From positions 1 through 64,000 of the forward strand of contig JAIOYV010000005.1 of assembly GCA_021740905.1 (NCBI GenBank): a DNA stretch of 64,000 bases, read 5' to 3'. Within the stretch, counting starts at the first letter, position 1. Each line of letters opens with the position of its first letter. Below are positions 1 to 7,613 of the stretch, piece by piece. The translations under genes were made by a program, and so were the position numbers. The notes under the pieces were generated by a model, which was given only the letters and a program-made list of their open reading frames with translations, had not been told where the DNA came from and searched no databases. This DNA is from Bacteroidales bacterium (GTDB lineage: Bacteria; Bacteroidota; Bacteroidia; Bacteroidales; M50B96).

Positions 1-1825
1 TTGATACTCCATACAAACTTGAAAAATACATGTTGTTTTGTTGGTCTTCAACAATGTCGGTTATGTTATCGGCAATCAATCCATCCGATTTGTAATAACT
101 TGTGAAAGTAGAACCATCGTATCGGCTTATGCCATTTTTTGTGGCCACCCAAATATGGTAATCGGTCGACTGGTAAAGTGCATTTACATAGTTGTCGGCA
201 AGCCCTGATACGGTATCAATAATTGTCCAGTTTTGGCCGTCATAGATACCGAGACCATTTGTTGTACCTACCCAAAGATGGTTTTGGTGGTCTTCAAGTA
301 AAGCGGTAATATGCTCGCTAAGCACCTCACCTGCCGGTAAGGGGAGCACGGTGAAAAGGGTTCCATCGAATTTATTGATACCACCCCAGGTGCCAATCAC
401 GAGGTCTCCATTATAATCGCGTAAAACAGCCCTAACTTCATCATTGAGCAAACCATCTTGTGTTTTATAAACTGTCCACTGTGGGTCTAGGTTAGGGATA
501 ATCTCCATCCTGTTAAGGGCTTTATCTGTGGCAAACCAGATTATATTTCCTGGTTCTTCGAGGGTTTGGTAAACAGGGCACCGCAAAATATTTAATGCAA
601 ACGATCCTGCAAATTCCACCCAATTCGAATCAAGGTAGAATGCTGCTTCCAAAGAACTATTCCCACAATTACCACCAAACCAAAGTTTATCGCCAATACC
701 ATTGTCGATACTCCAAATTATATATTCATGTTTTCTATATTTATAATTTGTCCAATTGCTGTCATCATACCTGCTTGTCCCATAATCAGTCCCAAGCCAG
801 AGACTGCCATCGGTGGCACATGCAATCGACATGATTCTATTGTTTGATAAACCGTCGAGTGAATTCCAATAAGTCCATTGCTGGTTTTCGTATAAGTTAA
901 TCCCCATGTCACAAGTACAAATCCAAACATTATCGTTGTTGTCACAATAGATATTATGGATCCAATTTGTATTCAGGCCCTGGTAATAACCAAAAAAAGT
1001 CCAGTTTGCTCCATCAAAATAACAAGCTCCCTGGTTTAGGGATTTGACCCATACCGTACCATTGCTTCCACATGATACAGCCTCAATATTCACTGTTGGT
1101 GTGCCAAAGAAAGGGGCAAGGAGTATTGAAGACCAGTTAGTTCCATCATATTTAACTACTCCGTCAGTGATTGGAAACCAGATATTTCCAAATGAATCCT
1201 GTGTAATACTTTTTACTGCACCGTAAACATAAGAAACTGTATCAATTATTGAGCAATTTGTTCCATCGAAAACCGAAATCCCTCCACTGTGTCCAACCCA
1301 TAGTTTTTGCTGATTATCAATATAAATACAATGTGTATCATCGCTATATAAACCTATTGAACTATTATTTATAAAAACATACACCGAATCGGTAAATTTA
1401 ACCACACCATTATGTGAAGTTGCAAAGTACATATTGCCACTTGTATCGGCACAACAATTATGAGAATATAATGCAATGAACCCTGGGTTGGAGAATGAGG
1501 TCCAGCTTATGCCATCATATTTGAGAATTTCTTCATATCCCATTACCCAAATATTATCGTTCGAATCGATTCCAAATTCGGTGGTACCTTCCGGGACCGG
1601 GCTATTGTTAGGGGTGAAATATTCCCAGTTTTGCCCATCGTATTTTGCAAGCCCTTCAAGAAAGTGTATCCAAAGGTTGCCTGAATTATCTTTCAAAACA
1701 TGGTGGACATTATTGGACAAAAGATGACTGTTCCCGGTGGTCAGCGATGTAATGTCCTCGAACACGAGTTGGGAAAATCCGGTGTTGACTAACAGTGCTA
1801 AAAAAATAATAGTTAAGTATTTCAT
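1..1825 (-). CDS. Secreted beta-propeller protein (two-component-regulator propeller type), 3' end outside window
   Basis: Reading the minus strand from the ATG at 1825, the frame stays open for 608 codons to the window edge, so the C-terminus is missing. Residues 1-19 form a signal peptide ending in GFSQ. The rest is a run of about a dozen blades of roughly 40-50 residues, each with an N-[IL]-W-[VI] strand followed by [KV][YF]DG..W, the signature of the Reg_prop propeller family found as the sensor part of Bacteroidota hybrid two-component proteins and in some secreted proteins. Whether a kinase, a T9SS signal or nothing follows cannot be seen. Ligand unknown. The frame and family are clear; the role is not. 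Confidence 0.85.
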   Translation of the reverse strand, partial: MKYLTIIFLALLVNTGFSQLVFEDITSLTTGNSHLLSNNVHHVLKDNSGNLWIHFLEGLAKYDGQNWEYFTPNNSPVPEGTTEFGIDSNDNIWVMGYEEILKYDGISWTSFSNPGFIALYSHNCCADTSGNMYFATSHNGVVKFTDSVYVFINNSSIGLYSDDTHCIYIDNQQKLWVGHSGGISVFDGTNCSIIDTVSYVYGAVKSITQDSFGNIWFPITDGVVKYDGTNWSSILLAPFFGTPTVNIEAVSCGSNGTVWVKSLNQGACYFDGANWTFFGYYQGLNTNWIHNIYCDNNDNVWICTCDMGINLYENQQWTYWNSLDGLSNNRIMSIACATDGSLWLGTDYGTSRYDDSNWTNYKYRKHEYIIWSIDNGIGDKLWFGGNCGNSSLEAAFYLDSNWVEFAGSFALNILRCPVYQTLEEPGNIIWFATDKALNRMEIIPNLDPQWTVYKTQDGLLNDEVRAVLRDYNGDLVIGTWGGINKFDGTLFTVLPLPAGEVLSEHITALLEDHQNHLWVGTTNGLGIYDGQNWTIIDTVSGLADNYVNALYQSTDYHIWVATKNGISRYDGSTFTSYYKSDGLIADNITDIVEDQQNNMYFSSLYGVS

Positions 1826-1926
1826 GTCGTTTGAATTAGTAAAAAAAAGTAAAAGTGAATATATGAAAGTATTCCTACGAATTTAGCGGAGATCCATATC
1901 ATATCCTATTTTATATAAAGTTAGAG

Positions 1927-2002
1927 AGTAAGCAGACCAAAGTTGGCAGTTCAACTACGCTAATGCTTCCTTGCATAGATTGCCAACTGGAGACTGCTTA
2001 CT
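1927..2002. repeat. Imperfect long inverted repeat between two minus-strand genes
   Basis: AGTAAGCAG (1927-1935) pairs with CTGCTTACT (1994-2002), and AGTTGGCA (1941-1948) pairs with TGCCAACT (1981-1988), with 5-nt internal mismatched segments on both sides and a 32-nt centre. It lies downstream of the 2071-2478 gene and upstream of the propeller gene. No U-tract adjoins the stem on either strand, so a simple intrinsic terminator is doubtful. It resembles the other head-to-head word repeats of this window. Confidence 0.7.
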
Positions 2003-2070
2003 AAATCTATAAATCATGTATTATTATCTATACCGATCAAATTGTTGTAGAATTTCAATTACTTTTAGTA

Positions 2071-2478
2071 TTATGGTTTACATCTAATGCCAACAACTCC
2101 GGATGGATTACCGACATAGCCATCGTATCCAGCCATAGCGTCACCCGAAGCACATTGGCTACAATCTTCAATTTGAAGAAAATCGGCAGTTCCTCCCATA
2201 AATGTTACCCAAGGTCCAGCGCAAGTTGTTGGCTCTATCCTAAATTCTATTAATTCTGCACCAGTAGTTATACCTCCTGAATAAATACCATCACTTCCTG
2301 CTGCCGGATATGGTTCTATATTAAAATTATCCTGATAGGTATTTCCATTTTCCTCATATACAATATATACGTGGTACCGAACATTAAGAAGATTATAATA
2401 ATAAAGTAAATCTGTCTGTGAATATCCCATTATTCCAATGAATAATAATGCTAAGATTAAAAAACATTTTGTTTTCAT
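2071..2478 (-). CDS. Small secreted protein of unknown function
   Basis: 135 residues starting at ATG 2478; a TTG three codons upstream is a weaker alternative. The N-terminus MKTKCFLILALLFIGIMGYSQ is a typical signal peptide with a lysine-rich n-region and cleavage after YSQ. The mature part is about 115 residues, rich in Tyr, Gly and acidic residues, with four to five cysteines (TTCAG, DCSQCAS, IRC at the C-terminus) that could form disulfides outside the cytoplasm. No T9SS signal and no family that I recognise. It is followed on the same strand by the propeller gene after an inverted repeat. Confidence 0.7.
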   Translation of the reverse strand: MKTKCFLILALLFIGIMGYSQTDLLYYYNLLNVRYHVYIVYEENGNTYQDNFNIEPYPAAGSDGIYSGGITTGAELIEFRIEPTTCAGPWVTFMGGTADFLQIEDCSQCASGDAMAGYDGYVGNPSGVVGIRCKP

Positions 2479-3029
2479 ACGATTCAATTTTAAGTTAAAA
2501 AATAAATTTCATTTTGCGAGGGCGGCCGGATTGTTTTCCAAGTTAAAAATTAAGGGAAAACCCGGCCCGGCATATCGAACTTATTTTTCCCAAGCACAAA
2601 AATGAATTTATTGGATTTGTATGCCTGGTGGGAATGAAAATGTTTTGAAAATTTGCAGGTGACGGCAAAAGATGAAATGAATTGGAAAGCCAAATTGGTA
2701 ATGTCAAAGAACTTTTGGGTTGCATGAAAAAGTTGCGAGAATAAAAGAAGGATGGAGCTACTCTCTCTCTCTCTCTACAAACATTGGGCTTGCGATTTTG
2801 CATGATCGTATGTAGGTTAATTGAAACATCGAATCGGGTAAAATTTATCCTTCAAAATTAAGAAAATAAACGATATTGAAAAGCCTGTCACCCTGAAAAC
2901 TCTCAAAATTGATGTACGTCAGTTTGCTCTGTAATGCTTTCAACAGAAGTTCGTCACGATTTTTTCATTTACTAAGGGAATTTCCCGTATTTTTACAGAA
3001 TTAATATTGATAATTTAAAATTTGATAAA
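2479..3029. other. Intergenic region with a hairpin and a CT microsatellite, no gene seen
   Basis: No convincing coding frame. It contains an imperfect inverted repeat at about 2524-2571 (GCCGG and GTTTTCC pairing with GGAAAAC and CCGGC) and a perfect (CT)8 run at 2761-2776. Divergent promoters for the minus-strand gene at 2478 and the plus-strand gene at 3030 should lie here, but no clear TAnnTTTG match was found near either start. Confidence 0.6.
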
Positions 3030-3845
3030 ATGAATAAACAATTTTCATCTCTTTTGATAGGAGCAGTAGTGGTTGTTGTGGTAATAATATTCTTCAGCAG
3101 CAGTATGTTTTTTAAGCTTGAGCCAGGCGAACGGGCTATTATTTTCAGACAGTTTACCACAGGCTTGGACAAGGAAAATATTTTCATGCCTGGTTTTCAT
3201 GTGGTAGCACCCTGGAACGATTTTATTGTGTACACCGTAAAAGAGCAAACCCGCGAAGAAATGATGGATGTTCTTGACAAAAATGGGCTTTCTATCAATG
3301 TGGACATGTCGGTTCGATTCAATCCTGTTTATAATAAGATTGGGTTTTTACACGAGGTGTTTGGACAGGAATATATTACCCGGTTGGTTATCCCCGAAGT
3401 GCGTTCCATGGTACGAAAGGTAATGGGCCGGTACAATGCCGAAGAAATCTATTCAACAAAAAGGCAGGAGGTTGAAGAATCGATTATCAGCGAAACAACA
3501 GAAATCCTTAAAAGCAATAATATTGAACTTAAGGCCATGTTGATCAGGTCAATTAACCTACCGGCCAATATTAAAGATGCCATTGAATCGAAACTTACTA
3601 CCGAACAGGAAGCATTGGCTTATGAGTTTAAACTCCAAAGGGAGAAAAGCGAGGCTGAGAGGAAAAAAATTGAAGCACAAGGTATCTCGAATTACAACCT
3701 CATCCTTAGCCAGAGTTTGACAAAGAACATATTAACAATGAAAGGTATCGATGCAACTTTGAAACTTGCCGAATCGCCTAATACCAAAGTTGTTGTTGTT
3801 GGTGGTGGCGACCAAGGCCTACCACTGATCCTCGGAAATAACTAA
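3030..3845 (+). CDS. Prohibitin-like SPFH/Band 7 membrane protein
   Basis: 271 residues. A single hydrophobic helix at about residues 8-28 anchors it in the membrane. An SPFH/Band 7 domain follows (about 30-215), with the prohibitin-style openings LEPGERAII, GFHVVAPW and the stretch NGLSINVDMSVRFNP. A charged, likely coiled-coil segment with many Glu/Lys/Arg residues (about 195-235) and a short Gly-rich tail close the protein. Family members form large ring assemblies that act as membrane scaffolds, often with FtsH-type proteases; that role is family knowledge, not visible here. The lipid-kinase gene begins 6 bp after the stop, so the two are likely co-transcribed. Confidence 0.92.
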   Translation: MNKQFSSLLIGAVVVVVVIIFFSSSMFFKLEPGERAIIFRQFTTGLDKENIFMPGFHVVAPWNDFIVYTVKEQTREEMMDVLDKNGLSINVDMSVRFNPVYNKIGFLHEVFGQEYITRLVIPEVRSMVRKVMGRYNAEEIYSTKRQEVEESIISETTEILKSNNIELKAMLIRSINLPANIKDAIESKLTTEQEALAYEFKLQREKSEAERKKIEAQGISNYNLILSQSLTKNILTMKGIDATLKLAESPNTKVVVVGGGDQGLPLILGNN

Positions 3846-3851
3846 ATTATT

Positions 3852-4727
3852 ATGCAACGGATTCTTTTCATAATAAACCCTGTGTCGGGGACCAAAAGGA
3901 AAGAAAAACTGCTTGGAGTAATCCATGATGTATTCAAGGGATCGAAACTTGAATACCATATTGAGTACACCGAATACGCAGGACATGCGAAAGAAATTGC
4001 AAACAATGCAGTTGAAAATGGTTTCGACTGCATTGTTGCTGTGGGGGGCGATGGATCTGTCAATGAAGTGGGTTCCGCCTTGGTCGGGAAAAATTGCACA
4101 CTGGGGATTATCCCCTGTGGATCGGGCAATGGATTGGCCCGTAGTCTGAAAATTTCGATGAATGCCCGTAAAGCTCTTTTTCAAATAGTAAAAGAAAAAA
4201 CAATGGACATCGACACCCTTCAACTGAACGAACTCTTTTTCATTAATGTTGCCGGGCTTGGTTTCGATGCACAGGTTGCCCATCTGTTCAAAAAACAAGA
4301 TAAAAGGGGATTGCTTTCCTATATGAAAGCAATGTTGATTTCATATAGCCGTTTCAAACCAATTGAAATTAGCTATAAAATAGAGGATGAAACTTTTCAG
4401 GAAAAAGTGTTTTTGATGAGTTTTGCCAATTCCGAGCAATATGGGAACAATGCTTATATAGCGCCTCTTGCAAGCCTAAACGATGGATTGATTGATATTT
4501 CTATCCTGAAACCATTTCCCCTTTTTGCTGCGCCCGGCATAGTTCTTTCCCTTGTTTCCAAGCGGATTCATAAAAGTAAATATTTTGTTGGGCATCTGGT
4601 AAGTGAAATAGAAATTGAGACATCTGGTAGTACAGAAATCCATATCGATGGCGAGGCTGTGAACGTTGATAATTTTATGAAAGTAGGAGTTCAAACGGAA
4701 AAACTCAGGATGATTTGTGGTTTTTAG
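3852..4727 (+). CDS. Diacylglycerol kinase family lipid kinase (YegS/DagK-like)
   Basis: 291 residues, normal for the family. The catalytic-domain motifs are intact: NPVSGT near the N-terminus (residues 9-14), GGDGSVNEV at 65-73 for nucleotide binding, and GSGNGLARS at 90-98. The C-terminal lobe (about 125-285) is the beta-sandwich that carries the lipid site, including the HIDGEA motif near the end. Family members phosphorylate diacylglycerol or other membrane lipids with ATP at the inner leaflet. Which lipid is used cannot be told. It sits 6 bp downstream of the prohibitin-like gene and upstream of an aminolipid synthase, so a membrane-lipid setting is plausible. Confidence 0.93.
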   Translation: MQRILFIINPVSGTKRKEKLLGVIHDVFKGSKLEYHIEYTEYAGHAKEIANNAVENGFDCIVAVGGDGSVNEVGSALVGKNCTLGIIPCGSGNGLARSLKISMNARKALFQIVKEKTMDIDTLQLNELFFINVAGLGFDAQVAHLFKKQDKRGLLSYMKAMLISYSRFKPIEISYKIEDETFQEKVFLMSFANSEQYGNNAYIAPLASLNDGLIDISILKPFPLFAAPGIVLSLVSKRIHKSKYFVGHLVSEIEIETSGSTEIHIDGEAVNVDNFMKVGVQTEKLRMICGF

Positions 4728-4923
4728 GCGATGAATGAATTTCTATTTCAGGTATTTTGAAGTAAAAAATAGGGCTTCACTTTTTTATGTTACAGAACAT
4801 TTTTTAGGCATAATTTTTCTTATACTTGTCTGTCAATAATTGATCGACATAAAAATTTTGGTCGATGAATTTAACATAGAAAGAAACATCGGGCAGGAGA
4901 TCAAGAATAGTAGGGATAAACTA

Positions 4924-6765
4924 ATGGAAACAAATAGATTAGGAATGAACCTTGTAAACCCAGAAGATATTGTTGCTGTATCGAAAATCAATGGCTTTGG
5001 TGGCGAAATCATTGCCAGGCTTTTAATGCAGGTCTTAAAGTTGAACAAAATCAACAGGGTATACGATGCTCTATATCAAAAAAATGGAGTCGATTTCCTG
5101 AATGCGCTAATTGACCAGTTAGAACTCAAATACGAAATATCGGCCGATGAACTGAACCGTATCCCTAAAAAAGGCCCTTTTATCACCATATCCAATCACC
5201 CATTCGGTGGGATTGACGGGATTTTATTGATGAAGTTGATTTGTGAGGTCAGGCCAGACTATAAGTTGATGGCCAATTATCTGCTTCAGAAATTGGACCC
5301 ATTACAAAATCTAGTATTTCCAGATAACCCATTCGAGACAAAGATTGGGAACAAATCAGGTTACTCTGGATTAAAACTCGCCCTTAACCACCTTAACGAG
5401 GGTTACCCAATGGGGATTTTCCCGGCAAGCGATGTTTCCACGCACCAGAACGACAGTTTGCAGGTTAGTGACAAACAATGGCAAAATTCAGCATTGAAAT
5501 TTATAAAGCACGCCAAAATCCCAGTTGTCCCGATTTATTTCCAAGGCAGCAATAGCAGGCTTTTTCATGTTCTTGGCAGAATCCATCCATTGCTTAGCTC
5601 AGCGAAATTGCCTTCTGAATTATTGAACAAAAAGAAAAAAATAATCCATATAAGGATTGGCAACCCGATTCCTGTAAAAGACCAGGACGAATTTAATGAA
5701 CTGTCGCGTTACGGTAGGTTTCTCCGTGCCAAAACGTATGCCCTTGGCACACCTCTCGAAGTAAAAAAGTTTTTCAGGCGATCGCAGAAACGAAGCAAAA
5801 AACAAGAAGAGTTGATCCCTTCTGTGCCCCTGGAAAAAATTATGATTGAAATTGAGAAAATCGGTGGCGATTACTTTCTTTTCCAAAGCAAGAATTATAA
5901 AGTTTTCTGTGCCCCTTCGTTTGAAATCCCGAATATCCTTATCGAAGTTGGTCGCCTTAGGGAGCTTACTTTTAGGAAGGTTGGCGAAGGAACTAACCGG
6001 AGTTCCGACCTCGACGAATTCGATTTGTATTACCACCAGCTTGTTATCTGGGACGATGAGGCTAAGAAAATTGTGGGTGCCTATCGGGTTGGAAAAGGGA
6101 AAGACATTTTCGCCAATTATGGGATCCGGGGATTTTATATACAGACCCTCTTCCGTATTTCAAAGCCCTTGTACCCATTGCTCAACGAGTCGATAGAGCT
6201 GGGACGCTCGTTTATTGTTGAAGAATATCAACGTAAGCCCTTGTCGTTGTTCTTATTGTGGAAGGGGATCCTGTACTTTCTTTTGAAACATCCCGAATAC
6301 CGATATTTAATTGGACCAGTAAGCATCAGCAACGAATTCTCGAAATTTTCGAAAGGCTTGCTGGTTGAATTTGTGATGAAAAACTTTTACAACTATGAAT
6401 TAGCAAAATATATTACCCCGAGGAAGGAGTTTGTGGTTGAAGAAGAAATAAATGTGGACAAAGAAATTTTTCTTGAAAACGCCAATGACGACATTAACAG
6501 GCTCGATAAAGTGATCCAGGATATTGAGCCTAAATATAGTATGCCGGTTTTATTGAAGAAGTACATTAAGCTCAATGCTAAAATAATAGGTTTTAATATC
6601 GACCCAAAATTCAACGATGCCCTTGATGGGTTACTTATTTTAGATTTGTTCGATGTGCCCATTTCAGTTATCGAATCGCTCTCGAAAGAAATAAACGATG
6701 ACTCGATCCTTGAACGGTTCAATCTCCAGGAACATGATAGCACAGGAAGATTTAAAGGAAAATAA
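4924..6765 (+). CDS. olsF: OlsF-like bifunctional acyltransferase for ornithine/glycine-type lipids
   Basis: Two fused domains. The N-terminal half is a lysophospholipid-acyltransferase fold with SNHPFGGIDG (His92 and Asp98, an HX5D variant of the catalytic motif) and FPASDVS. The C-terminal half from about residue 335 is a GNAT/hemolysin-type N-acyltransferase with GRLRELTFRKVGEG, a DLDEFD segment and VGAYRVGKG. This is the layout of OlsF of Flavobacterium and Serratia, and of the GlsB/GlsA pair of Bacteroides, which acylate an amino acid to make ornithine or glycine lipids. The frame opens at TTG 4840, directly after a stop, but family alignments start near MNLVNPED (ATG 4945). ATG 4924 was chosen, with a possible TATACTTGTC promoter box upstream. 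The amino-acid substrate is not known. Confidence 0.85.
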   Translation: METNRLGMNLVNPEDIVAVSKINGFGGEIIARLLMQVLKLNKINRVYDALYQKNGVDFLNALIDQLELKYEISADELNRIPKKGPFITISNHPFGGIDGILLMKLICEVRPDYKLMANYLLQKLDPLQNLVFPDNPFETKIGNKSGYSGLKLALNHLNEGYPMGIFPASDVSTHQNDSLQVSDKQWQNSALKFIKHAKIPVVPIYFQGSNSRLFHVLGRIHPLLSSAKLPSELLNKKKKIIHIRIGNPIPVKDQDEFNELSRYGRFLRAKTYALGTPLEVKKFFRRSQKRSKKQEELIPSVPLEKIMIEIEKIGGDYFLFQSKNYKVFCAPSFEIPNILIEVGRLRELTFRKVGEGTNRSSDLDEFDLYYHQLVIWDDEAKKIVGAYRVGKGKDIFANYGIRGFYIQTLFRISKPLYPLLNESIELGRSFIVEEYQRKPLSLFLLWKGILYFLLKHPEYRYLIGPVSISNEFSKFSKGLLVEFVMKNFYNYELAKYITPRKEFVVEEEINVDKEIFLENANDDINRLDKVIQDIEPKYSMPVLLKKYIKLNAKIIGFNIDPKFNDALDGLLILDLFDVPISVIESLSKEINDDSILERFNLQEHDSTGRFKGK

Positions 6766-7056
6766 TATAATTTGCATTTTTTTCTTTTGAAGTGGTTATT
6801 ATTTTGTGAAATAGAATTAAATTCATATTTTTTACTTCATAACATACATATTTACATTTAATTACAGTTTGTTTTAATACACTGCTCTTTATCACTTTGA
6901 GGGTATGTCTATACCTTTGTAGAGGCAATGTAGGGTTTCCTTTTACTATCCTTATGTGAGCGTACCTTAATTTTGACAGTGCGTTTCAATCACATTATAT
7001 AGATAAAGCATTTTACTAAAGTTCCTTTTTTCAGGTAGATTGTTTTTAGGCAAAAA
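6766..7056. other. AT-rich intergenic stretch, no gene seen
   Basis: About 290 bp between the OlsF-like gene and the hairpin at 7057-7093. Very AT-rich with long T runs, no frame with coding character and no obvious structured RNA. It may hold the untranslated end of the upstream gene. Confidence 0.5.
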
Positions 7057-7093
7057 AATGAAGTGCGACTTTCAGGATTTTTCGCACTTCATT
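7057..7093. terminator. Strong 12-bp hairpin, probable bidirectional terminator
   Basis: AATGAAGTGCGA (7057-7068) pairs perfectly with TCGCACTTCATT (7082-7093) around a 13-nt loop. A run of seven A lies on the left side (a U-tract when read on the minus strand) and a T-rich segment follows on the right. It could stop transcription from both the OlsF gene and the minus-strand wzc operon, although it is over 500 bp from the wzc stop. Confidence 0.7.
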
Positions 7094-7158
7094 TATTTTG
7101 AATTTAAGAGAAAAGAATATTTTACGATTACAGATTTTTAACCTAACACCCTTAGATT

Positions 7159-7359
7159 ATGAAAACAGCAAGTCAGATCATCGATCTTATCGACAATGTA
7201 ATGAGCAATTTCCTAATCCAAAGCCTGTCGGACAGGGGAGAGCTATTACGCATCCGAAGAAGGTTGAGCAATATGAGCCTAAGTTCGGGAGACAATGTAG
7301 TTGTGGAAAATACACGTACCATTTTAAATTCCATTCGAGCGATATCCGCAAGGTGCTAA
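7159..7359 (+). CDS. Small hypothetical protein (66 residues), uncertain
   Basis: A short ATG-initiated frame encoding a hydrophilic, probably helical peptide (MKTASQIIDLIDNVMSN...; many Arg, Leu, Ser, Asn). No signal peptide, no cysteine pair, no family that I recognise. It follows the strong hairpin at 7057-7093 and a TATTTTGAA box at about 7095, so it could be an independent unit. Its stop lies 6 bp before the 25-bp repeat array. The overlapping longer frame at 7098-7487 runs through the repeats and looks spurious. It has moderate plausibility only. Confidence 0.4.
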   Translation: MKTASQIIDLIDNVMSNFLIQSLSDRGELLRIRRRLSNMSLSSGDNVVVENTRTILNSIRAISARC

Positions 7360-7365
7360 TTTTTT

Positions 7366-7592
7366 GTCATTTGCTTCGCGTCTTTCAATGGTCATTCGCT
7401 TCGCGTCATGCAAGAGTCATTTGCTTCGCGTCATGCAATAGTAAATTGCTTCGCGTCAATTATTGTTGTTCTGATTACTTCCTATAGAATAGCCACCAAA
7501 TAACCACGTAATGACCATTTAATGGCTACCTAATGACCTTTGAATAACAACCTAATGACAAATTAATGACCACCGAATGACCACCGATTGTC
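7366..7592. repeat. Head-to-head repeat array: four 25-bp units, then nine 11-bp units inverted
   Basis: Units of GTCATTYGCTTCGCGTC begin at 7366, 7391, 7416 and 7441, exactly 25 bp apart (the last unit is diverged). After a 30-bp gap, nine consecutive 11-bp units of the form NANNNAATGAC occupy 7494-7592, for example CACCGAATGAC. GTCATT and AATGAC are reverse complements, so the two arms face each other. The array lies between convergent genes. It is the mirror image of the array at 26250-26455, where the 11-bp arm comes first and the GCAAAGCGAATGAC arm second. Confidence 0.9.
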
Positions 7593-7613
7593 GCGAACCG
7601 AATAACCTTTCTC

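Noticed and set aside
2543-2803. 86-codon minus-strand frame over the CT microsatellite
   Set aside because: Its product includes an Arg-Glu run made by the (CT)8 tract and has no signal, family or start context. Most likely chance.
3819-4298. 159-codon minus-strand frame opposite the lipid kinase
   Set aside because: It mirrors the kinase gene, whose motifs are intact; a shadow frame.
4840-4842. TTG as the olsF start
   Set aside because: It adds 28 residues not seen in the family and would leave almost no leader after the TATACTTGTC promoter-like box.
7098-7487. 129-codon frame from a TTG that runs through the 25-bp repeats
   Set aside because: It overlaps the more plausible 66-residue frame in another phase, and its C-terminal third is only translated repeat DNA.
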